A stretch of DNA of 64,000 nt, from positions 310,001 to 374,000 of the forward strand of contig MU385723.1 in NCBI GenBank assembly GCA_022497155.1, in the 5' to 3' direction. A program made the translations under genes and the position numbers. Below the pieces are notes generated by a model that ran no database searches, had not been told where the DNA came from, and saw only the letters and a list, made by a program, of their open reading frames with translations. Source of the stretch: Whalleya microplaca. Taxonomy: Eukaryota > Ascomycota > Sordariomycetes > Xylariales > Xylariaceae. Every line of letters begins with the position of its first letter. The first letter of the stretch is position 1. This document shows, piece after piece, positions 47,834 to 56,450 of this stretch.

Positions 47834-49045
47834 TCAGTCGGAAGGCCGCGGCGGTGCGCAGGCCCGGTATAGATGCATTTGGTAGCGCATATTCTCTAGA
47901 GCAATAGGATACCGGAGGCGGCCCTCATCCAGACGGAACCAGACCGAGTCGTGTGATTCCAGCTTCTCCCATCTGCAGCAGCCCTCAGGTGGGAGGTGTT
48001 CGCTACTGTTTTGTAGTAGAGTATGATCCAAAAGCCACTGCATCGGGTACCGCCTCGCCTCCCTCCCCACCGCCGCCTCCGAGTAGCTCCCGGGGCTATC
48101 GACGACGAGCAGCAGCGAGCCCAGCGGCACTGCCGCGCTCAGGTTGCGCAAGAGCGCCGTCGTCTTCCCGATGCCCCCGGTCGTGTAGAGCTCGTTGAGC
48201 GTGAAGAGGAGCGTGACCAGCAGCGGCTCTCCCTGTCCCTCCCCCTGGCCCTCGCTTAGTAAACCCGAGAGCCCCTCCCGGTCCAGCTCCAGCACGTCCT
48301 GCTGCACAAACGTAGACCGTAGACGGGCCGAGGCGATGAAGGGCGCGTTGCCGGCTTGAGCCTTCGCGCTCGCGTACTTGGATAGCTGCGGTGCTGTGGT
48401 TAGGCCGGTGTGTAGTTTGGATACGACGCTTTGCCAGGGCCCTGTGTCCAGGAGCGTTAGGTTACCCGTAAGCTCGTCGCTTACGCCGCGGAGGTACGCG
48501 CCGAAGGCCGCGGTCTCGGCTGCGCCGCCGCCGATCGCTAGCATCCTCAGCATCCTCAACCCAGGCCGCCGGTCCCGGTCCACCCTATCCCTATCCCCAT
48601 CCCCATCCCCATCCCCATCCCCATCCCCATCCCCATCTGCATCTGCATCCTCACCCTCCTCCTCCCGAGGGTTTACAGCAACGGCGCCAGCGACCAGGCC
48701 ATCCAAATACCTCGAAATCCCCCCCAGCACGCGCGCATAGCACAGCGCGCGCGTGGGGCTCCAGCGCGCGGCGTAGACCTCGAGGAAGTCCTCGCGGGCG
48801 AACGCGCGCTCGAAGGCGCGGTCGTAGAGCGCCTGCTTGACCTCCTGCAATAGACTGGTGTAATCGGAGCGCGCGAGGACGCCGCCGAAGGCGTCCGCGA
48901 AGATGTTCAGGAGCGTCTGCTGCTGCTTGTGGTCCTCTACCCGGGACGGAGCTTCGGGCTTTGCTGCTGGTGGGGAGGCGGTGGTGGCCTGGATTGCGGG
49001 TTTGGAGGACTTGGACTTGGGTCCGGAGGATTTTTTCTTTACCAT
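47834..49045 (-). CDS. BMT6-like 25S rRNA (uridine-N3) methyltransferase (Methyltransf_34 family)
   Basis: Probable SAM-dependent enzyme methylating a uridine of large-subunit rRNA in the nucleolus (yeast Bmt6 modifies U2843). One exon, 403 residues. N-terminus basic (MVKKKSSGPKSKSSKPAIQ). The region HKQQQTLLNIFADAF, the SAM-binding-like LRMLAIGGGAAETAAFGAYL and the late VTLLFTLNELYTTGGIGKTT with LLLVVDSPGSYSE fit the family; the C-terminal YPMQWLLDHTLL followed by a short Trp-rich part is also typical. Residues about 133-160 are an Asp/Gly run (DADADGDGDG..) encoded by a perfect GGGGAT hexamer array, an expansion not expected in the family. Assignment to Bmt6 is from remembered family motifs, so moderate. 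Confidence 0.7.
   Translation of the reverse strand: MVKKKSSGPKSKSSKPAIQATTASPPAAKPEAPSRVEDHKQQQTLLNIFADAFGGVLARSDYTSLLQEVKQALYDRAFERAFAREDFLEVYAARWSPTRALCYARVLGGISRYLDGLVAGAVAVNPREEEGEDADADGDGDGDGDGDGDGDRDRVDRDRRPGLRMLRMLAIGGGAAETAAFGAYLRGVSDELTGNLTLLDTGPWQSVVSKLHTGLTTAPQLSKYASAKAQAGNAPFIASARLRSTFVQQDVLELDREGLSGLLSEGQGEGQGEPLLVTLLFTLNELYTTGGIGKTTALLRNLSAAVPLGSLLLVVDSPGSYSEAAVGREARRYPMQWLLDHTLLQNSSEHLPPEGCCRWEKLESHDSVWFRLDEGRLRYPIALENMRYQMHLYRACAPPRPSD
48595..48637. repeat. CCCCAT/GGGGAT hexanucleotide minisatellite inside the BMT6-like gene
   Basis: About seven perfect CCCCAT units on the plus strand, flanked by CTGCAT and CTATCC variants. In the minus-strand coding frame each unit reads Gly-Asp, so length change keeps the frame. 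The G-rich strand has seven consecutive GGGG runs. Confidence 0.92.
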
Positions 49046-51236
49046 GTTTTAGTTGATTTAGTCTTGGGTGAGTACGAATACTGGTATCAAAACGTTTTCT
49101 TGTTGTGGTTTTGCTTCAGGTTTGGGTGGTCTTGATTGCTGAGTTTGTGAGGTTTGAATTTTGGGCACTTCATCAAAATTCACTAGCGAGTGGGCGTGCA
49201 ATCATATTCCATATAGACTTTATGACTAGAATAGCACAGAATACATTGCGTATATACTTTTATATCATGAGATTTACATGCTTCGAATACATTCTCATTA
49301 ACATTATAGAAATTTTCAAACCCTCTCTATTTCAGATAATCCCAGATAAGATTTGCCGTAGATAAATAGGAGCTAAAATTCATAGGAAATCAAAGCAGGG
49401 ATTAGTCGCACTGGATGTCCTTTTGATACTACCCTATACAAATTATACGCAGTATATGGTATTCAGATAAATGGTGGAATACATTTGGTGTTGTTCTAGA
49501 TCCTTATTGACTCAAAATGAGAGGATTTGTCGGTGAATCAGGATCGTGGTAAGAGATTCCGCAGTACATCTAAGGGAGAACCTATACGGACTCCTTCAAG
49601 GCCTACTAAGACACTGTCATATATTGTTATCTATTAAAAGAAGCCGCAGTAAAGTGAATATTCTTCAGGTTCTCGAGAAAGCACACTGCCGTGGTTGTAG
49701 AGGTTTCAATATGCAAATGGATTGGATATTGCTGACAAAGTCGATTATCTAGCAATTAATTCCTCGGTATTTCGAAGCATTTTAAACCATGCTCGAATAT
49801 ATTGCCCGGGTATATCCTCGCGATTCATTACGAGCAAAACTCACCACAAAAAATGGTATCCGGCGAAGGCCGGTCAGTTTCGAAGATATAGCGTATCGTG
49901 TAGAAACTCTTGAAGAGGTGAGAGCACATGCACAGCGGATATCCCGCACTTCCGCCCGCCCTGTTATTGGTAAGCTCGGCGATAGTAGCCCTCGAATAGT
50001 GTGCTTTGCTCGTGCACGTTGCCAGGCATGACTATCGCACGAACTTAAGACATCCGATACGGAGTAATCCTTTCGGACAGAATATATGCGATTAAGCTTG
50101 GCACTAAAGGGTCAGGATTGAAGACTGAGGGATATGTACAAGTACCTGAGCAGCGACTGGTGATCTGGTGATTCTGCCAGAGAAATATGCAAAAGCTCGA
50201 TAACCCCGAGAACAATTTTCAATATACGCAGTAATGAATGTTCGTTGCGTTGGAGTTATTATTGGAGTGTCTTCTCACGGGAGCCACGGTTGTCCTATCC
50301 GGACCGAATCATGTCTAAGCTGGAGATAGAAGAGGGGCAAATTTAAAGGCGAGAAAGCTACTGGTACAGACCCTTAGTTATGATGTTACTAACTCTGATT
50401 TCTTCGTGATGGGGGGAGTTAGTAAATAGTAATAAAAAGCCGCACCACGATAGTTTGACAGGGAGAAGAGACAGGGAGTCCTTATGATAGACAGCGAGGT
50501 AGTACTGGGTGATGACTGGACTCCTCAAGACGTTCACCGTTTTATAATGAGCTCGCCTTACAGGGCAGGGAGCTATATAGGCAGAACAACAGTCAACCTG
50601 GCAGCCCTGGCAAGGACGGTGCCAATGAAGAACCCTACCTGCAGCATAAGCACGCTTTGAGGTTGCTTTGGGGTTGCTTTCGTAGTAAGTAGATTAAATA
50701 GGGAATAAGAGGCATATGCAGAAAAAAAACCGCACATACTATGTACAACTACCTCTGTAATGTTGATACCTCAAGAGAGAGAAAATTGTAATCTCACGAT
50801 GCAAAAGTGACGTTACCGATAGGAAGAATTCTATACATGTACATCTTTGTATATAGGATGAAAAGTGGCAAACAACATGAAGAGCTTTTGAAGGTTTTCT
50901 GGAGCTTTGCATAGCAATCCAAGTGGCAGCACACCTTGAGAGCCACTAAGCATTGAGCACTGGGCAAACGTAGGCCCCCACTCTGATTGATCGACTCGTT
51001 ATGACCGCACCTCTATAGTTTCAGAGCCCCTCCAGGGTACTTGCTGCCTGCGTACTAGCTGTCCAAGATTTCTGCCCGTTGCCGGTCTACGTACCTACAG
51101 ATTACCCCCCCAAACGACGAGAAAACACTTTCATCATCTGCCAATCTTCCCACTCTCCCCTCTACTTTTTCCCTAGAACAACTTCCCACCCTCTTTCTCA
51201 TACACATAGCCTGTCCATTTTCATAGAATCGTCATC
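49046..51236. other. Largely gene-free stretch with a possible decayed coding relic
   Basis: The left end is the promoter side of the BMT6-like gene. 49,090-50,450 is AT-rich. One frame from 49537 to 50031 reads protein-like for about 160 codons with only two stops (49750 and 49783); I do not recognise the protein. The right end (51,098-51,236) is a C/T-rich leader of the transketolase gene. Confidence 0.45.
51098..51236 (+). promoter_or_regulatory. Pyrimidine-rich leader of transketolase
   Basis: Dominated by C and T with a run of seven C at 51105-51111 and CTCCCCTCTACTTTTTCCCT near 51154-51174, ending in CGTCATCATGG around the start codon. CT-rich leaders are usual for strongly expressed fungal metabolic genes; the transcription start cannot be placed from sequence alone. 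Confidence 0.5.
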
Positions 51237-53680
51237 ATGGGATACACCGATTTGGACTGGCTCGCCATCAACACGATCCGTGTTCTTGCTGTAAGTATCC
51301 CCTCTCTATTCAGCAATTCAACTGAATGAAACCCCGCCCCCCGCTCTGCCCCTCCATCGTGAGCTCATTGAAGCTTCGTTTCTGCCTCAAGACGCTCCCA
51401 ACGGAATCGACGTGACTGATGATATCTTCTCCAGGTCGATGCCACCTTCAAATCCAACTCGGGCCACCCTGGCGCGCCCATGTAAGATATATATGTACAA
51501 TATCTCCATGGCCAATTAGTTGCTTACACAGAGAACAGGGGTATGGCGCCTGTTGCCCACGTCCTCTTCAACAAGTTCTTGAAGTTTAACCCGAAGAACC
51601 CGAAGTGGCTGAACCGCGACCGATTCGTGCTCTCGTGAGTGTTTTTCGTCGTTCGCTGCTGTTACCATCAGGTCACTAACCAAACTCTTTCAGCAACGGC
51701 CACGGCTGCATGCTACAATATGCCCTCCTCCACCTCTTTGGGTATGAGCTATCCATTGATGACCTAAAGGACTTCCGAGTGAGTTTTCCTCGCAATCCCA
51801 GGAAGTGGGGTTCCCATCCTTTCCCTTCATTGTAGCTTACCAATTGTCTAGAAAGTAGACAGCATCACCCCGGGCCATCCCGAGGCTCATGACACTCCTG
51901 GCATTGAGGTTACCACTGGTCCTCTGGGACAGGGTATTTCCAATGCCGTCGGCCTTGCCTTGGCTCAGCAACAGACAGCTGCCAATTTCAACAAGGAAGG
52001 CTTCCCTATCGTCGACAACTACACCTACACCTTCTTGGGCGATGGTTGTTTGATGGAGGGTGTCTCCAGCGAGGCTTCGTCTTTGGCTGGCCACCTGCAG
52101 CTTGGCAACCTGATCGCCGTCTACGACGACAACCAGATCACCATCGACGGTGACACCGCCTGTGCGTTCACTGAAGATGTTGTCAAGCGCTACGAGTCGT
52201 ATGGTTGGCACGTCGAGGTCGTCAACGATGGCGACCACGACCTTGAGGGTATCGAGAAGGTCCTACAAAAGTGCCGAGAGGTCAAGGACAAGCCCTCGTT
52301 GATCAAGCTCAAGACTACGATTGGTTTCGGTTCTTTACAGCAGGGAACCCACGGCGTGCACGGTTCGCCTCTTAAGGCTGACGACATCAAGCAGCTCAAG
52401 CAGAAGTTCGGCTTCAACCCCGACCAGAGCTTCGTCGTACCCCAAGAGGTCTACGACCTGTACCACAAGCACTCTGCCGAGGGCGCTGCCGCCGAAGAAG
52501 AGTGGAACAAGCTCTTCGCCAGCTACGGTACTAAGTACAAGGCTGAGCACGATGATCTCGTCCGCCGACTGAAGGGTGACTTGCCTGAGGGCTGGGAGAA
52601 GAGCCTTCCAGTCTACACTCCTAAGGATGCTGCCGTCGCGTCGCGAAAGCTTTCTGAGATTGTTTTGTCCAAGATTGAGACTCTCGTACCAGAGCTTATT
52701 GGTGGATCTGCCGATCTAACTGGATCTAACCTGACTCGGTGGAAGGGCGCTACTGACTTCCAGCCCCCGTCGACCGGTCTCGGTGACTACGCCGGCCGGT
52801 ACATCCGATATGGTGTCCGCGAGCATGGCATGGGTGCTATCATGAACGGTATTGCCGCCTATGGTACCCTGATCCCCTACGGCGGTACTTTCCTAAACTT
52901 CGTCTCCTACGCCGCTGGTGCCGTCCGTCTATCAGCATTGTCGCAGGCTCGCGTGATCTGGGTTGCGACTCACGACTCCATTGGTCTTGGCGAGGACGGC
53001 CCTACGCACCAGCCTATCGAGACCCTGGCGCACTTCCGTGCCCTTCCCAACTGCATGGTCTGGCGCCCTGCCGACGGCAACGAGACCAGCGCTGCTTACT
53101 ACATCGCCTTGACATCCAAGCACACTCCTAGCATCATCGCTTTGTCGCGACAAAACCTACCGCAACTCGAGGGTTCGACCATTGAGAAGGCGATCAAGGG
53201 TGGTTACGTCCTACACGAGGTGGAGGGTGCGGACATCACACTTGTCTCCACTGGCTCGGAAGTCTGCATCGCCGTTGACGCTGCCAAGGAGCTGCAAGAG
53301 AAGCACGGTCTCAAGGCCCGTATTGTATCGATTCCATGCTTCGAGGTCTTCGACGCACAGACCAAGGAGTACAGACTTAGCGTTCTGCCCGACGGTATTC
53401 CGTCGCTGTCAATCGAGGTCATGAGCACTATGGGCTGGGAGAGATATACACACGAGCAATTCGGACTGAACAGATTTGGTGCATCTGGTGCCTACAAGGA
53501 CGTCTACAAGGCAAGTAATCCCCAACTTTACCACAACAAGTATATGCTAACAAGTATAAACAGAAGTTCGAATTTACCCCTGAGGGTGTCTCGAAGAGAG
53601 CCGTAGCCACCGTCGATTTCTGGAAGACCGTCCCCAACGTCCGCTCCCCCATTAACCGTGCATTCCAGCAACTTATCTAG
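51237..53680 (+). CDS. TKL1: Transketolase
   Basis: Thiamine-diphosphate enzyme of the non-oxidative pentose phosphate pathway, moving two-carbon ketol units between sugar phosphates. Exons 51237-51290, 51435-51481, 51539-51634, 51694-51778, 51852-53510, 53564-53680; 685 residues. Visible family blocks: [58 protein letters not shown], the ThDP/metal motif [20 protein letters not shown] followed by [11 protein letters not shown], and the pyrimidine domain with [37 protein letters not shown] and [18 protein letters not shown]. The last intron begins GCAAGT after TACAAG, a GC-AG intron; the join gives [17 protein letters not shown]. Four 5' introns divide the start into small exons. Identification is certain. 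Confidence 0.97.
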
Positions 53681-54393
53681 AGATATAGATGAGTAGAGCG
53701 ATGAGACTTGGCACGATAATGATTATTACGTCCTGGAGGAATCAGGTGGTTAGTGGATATATAGACGTAGGACCTAAAATATTCTTCAGACAGGAAACCA
53801 ATACAGTGAATTTGACCAAACACAACCATAGGAGTCCGTAGTCAGAATGACTTCTCTTCCTCTGTATGTTATTGATTGATTGCTCAGTTTTCTCTACTCG
53901 AATTGTAGCAGTGATGAGGCATATACCGCTCTTCCCACTTGACATGGCTCGTTCTCTTATACTTCCGCTTCCACGCCAGTCCTAATGTCCTCCTAATGTC
54001 CTCTTCGACCTTTCTCTGCTGCGTGGATGGAAATGCTGGACTCGACTTCGTAGTTGAAACATCCGGGATGAGGACACCGGGGTGGACTTGGCGAACCTCA
54101 TGTGCTCTCTCGTTACAGAACTCGCAGTTCTGTCATCCGGCCAGAATGCCGCAGAGCCCTTATCCTATGCCCGCGGTCCACCCAAGACATACACATATAT
54201 CTCCTCAGGTGCAGCAATACCGTACTTCAACACGAACTCGGACGGCTCGAATAGGGGTCGCTGGGAAAACCCCGACGAGTAATCGATGGGAGATCCATCC
54301 TTCTACCCCCTAAACCCCCTAATCCATCCATCCATCTCACTCCCACATACTTGCTTGCTTCCTACTCACTGCCTGCCTCCCTCCCTCCCTCAC
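53681..54393. other. Convergent 3' region between transketolase and the uncharacterised gene
   Basis: 3' UTRs. A plus-strand frame (54082-54282) lacks an ATG at its start but ends in a protein-like tail (YFNTNSDGSNRGRWENPDE); it could be the last exon of a small unrecognised gene. Very C-rich simple sequence begins at 54340. Confidence 0.4.
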
Positions 54394-55101
54394 TCACTCA
54401 CCCCCTACACCCGACCCCCCCCCCCCCCCATCCTCCCCATCCCCATCCCCATCCCCGCCACGCCTAAGCACCTCCCCCCACCGCGCCTGCACCTCCCTCC
54501 CCACGCGCTCCAGGCGCGCGGCCGCCCGCCGCGCCTCCAGCGCGTCGTCCGCGGCGGGCGCGACCACGATCCCCACGAACATCGGCGGCGCGTTCGCTTC
54601 CCCCCCTCCTCCTTCCTCCCTATCCCCATCTCCATCTCCATCCCCGTCCCGGTCCTCGGCCACCAGCGATCTAGTAGTACTGGCAGGCTCGGGGCCGCCC
54701 AGGTGCAGCAGCTGCAGCTTGGCCGTCGCGCTGCGCGCGCGCGCCTCCGCTTCGTCGCCGTTGGACTGCTGTTGCGAGGGCGTGGGCGTGCGGGTTATGT
54801 CGCGGTTGGATTTGCCCGGGGAAGAGGAGGGAGAGGAAGAGGGGGAGATAGGGTTCAGGAACGACTGCAGTAGCACCGGACCCCCGCCCGCGTGCTCGAC
54901 GGCGATGCGCTGTGGGAGTCCCAGCCCGAGGCGCTGGGCCGACTCGTGCGCGCTGAGGGCCGTGTGCGCGAGCGAGGTCAGGGCGTCGAGGTGTGGGGTT
55001 TGGTCTGGACGCGAGGGCGAGGCGGAGGTTATGAGGGGTGTGAGGGCGCGGTCTGTTAGGTGGAGGGAGAGGTGCGGGTGTTGAGAGGGGAGGTTCGCCA
55101 T
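54394..55101 (-). CDS. Uncharacterised fungal protein with Gly/Asp low-complexity tracts
   Basis: 235 residues in one exon, start MANLPSQHPHLSLHLTDRAL. I cannot name the family. Two blocks look structured: residues about 10-80 (LDALTSLAHTALSAHESAQR, then QRIAVEHAGGGPVLLQSFL) and about 170-215 (PPMFVGIVVAPAADDALEAR then an Arg-rich amphipathic helix). The pattern of helix, two strands, strand, helix would suit a Roadblock/LAMTOR-like fold, but that is speculation. Between and after them are Ser/Pro, Arg/Ala and Gly/Asp-rich tracts; the last 25 residues are almost only Gly, Asp and Ser, coded by GGGGAT-type repeats and a 15-nt poly-C run on the plus strand. GC content is very high. The low-complexity C-terminus makes the stop position length-variable between strains. 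Confidence 0.6.
   Translation of the reverse strand: MANLPSQHPHLSLHLTDRALTPLITSASPSRPDQTPHLDALTSLAHTALSAHESAQRLGLGLPQRIAVEHAGGGPVLLQSFLNPISPSSSPSSSPGKSNRDITRTPTPSQQQSNGDEAEARARSATAKLQLLHLGGPEPASTTRSLVAEDRDGDGDGDGDREEGGGGEANAPPMFVGIVVAPAADDALEARRAAARLERVGREVQARWGEVLRRGGDGDGDGEDGGGGGSGVGGE
54415..54456. repeat. Poly-C run and CCCCAT repeats in the 3' coding end of the uncharacterised gene
   Basis: Fifteen consecutive C (54415-54429) followed by CCTCCCCAT and about four CCCCAT units. On the coding (minus) strand these give Gly-Asp and poly-Gly. The same hexamer is expanded in the BMT6-like gene 6 kb away. Confidence 0.9.
54619..54650. repeat. Second CC(C/T)CAT tract in the uncharacterised gene
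   Basis: Units CCCCAT, CTCCAT, CTCCAT, CCCCGT in series, coding Asp-Gly-Asp-Gly on the minus strand. An interrupted version of the nearby perfect hexamer. Confidence 0.8.
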
Positions 55102-56450
55102 TTTGGTGGGCGCGGGTGTCGGCGTTGGATAGGTGGATGGGTGGTTTGACTGTTGAAGCGCTCGATCGATATGTCTGTCTCACGAGTTGGGATGGAATTG
55201 CGCGTCTCTTGTTGAAGTTAAGCGGGTGAGGTTGTCACGGAGCTTTGTGTATCGTACTCGTGCTCGTCAGGTGTAATCCGGCGAAGCTTGGGATTAGGTC
55301 GTTTGATATCGTGCCACTATAAAGGCTAATTAAGCTGCGTGACGGGATCTTGAATTCGGCGTGACGAGTGGTAGGAAACACCCGACGGACTCTCGAGGAA
55401 CCGGAGGTACCTAGATACATCATATGATTTGTGCCACTTCTGTCCGCCTTTGTATTCGGATTAGCGCTATGCGTGATGACGGTTCTAGACAGGGGATCAG
55501 TTTCCAAAAGTTCTAGGGTGTCTGCTCCCCGCCTCAGCGGAGCGATTCCTACGGGACTTGCTCCGTACGAAGTACCTAAACATCTACCGAGACACCTAAA
55601 CTGTAAAGCTATGAAATTGGCTAACTGGACTTACACATATGACCATAAGCATGTCGTATGAGTAAGTCGAAGATGTAACTTTATGGAGGTGATTGTCTGA
55701 AGGTCATGTCCAGCTATTACAAATACTTAACTGTGAGATATTACATGAGGCTATCTACACTGAATACACAAGGTGTTCAGCTCTAGCGATGGCTGACGAG
55801 TCAGAGAACCCTTCTGGCATTCAATCTACGATCAGGTGTTACAGGTAGCTTTGGCTAACCACAGTTTGGAATGTCTAGACACACCATTACGCTATAGCTT
55901 GTAAATGTATTCCCATATACGGAGTATACAATGTCTCTATTCATAATACTTGATAGACGGCTAATATGAAAATTATAAACAAGAGCTATGTACATAGATA
56001 GTACGGCGGTGCGTGAAGAGATACTGCAAAAATAATATATAAGTTTTTTCCAAGATATAGGTCATATTTCCCATATATTATAGGTTACGTAGGTAGCAGT
56101 GAAAAGGCGCCATACAACTCCAGGGTGTGAGGAGGCGGGGATAAGCCAGGCATTATTAGCAACTACGTGTGCAGTAGCTCCCCTGCTCCCTGGCCAGGTA
56201 GCGCTCACTTGACAGCTCCATCCACCATCGCAGCATCGTCAAGTCACCTGCAATAATAGTCTGTACTGGACTCTCTGCTTTACGATCCGAACGACTTGAC
56301 GTACAAATTGTTTTGGTGCTTTTTCTTGGATGATAAATCGAACGAGCATTTTCTCTTTTTTTTTCTTTTTACCACGAATCAGCCATCAGAATTCTCGTCG
56401 ACTATATGACGATGCGGGCCTAGGAACACCGCGTAGAACGAAGCCAAGCC
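55102..56450. other. Intergenic, AT-rich in the middle
   Basis: Promoter side of two divergent genes (uncharacterised gene to the left, transporter to the right), 1.35 kb apart. 55,860-56,100 is strongly AT-rich. No gene or RNA recognised. A T-rich run (CTCTTTTTTTTTCTTTTT) lies at 56354-56371, about 80 bp before the transporter start. Confidence 0.5.
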
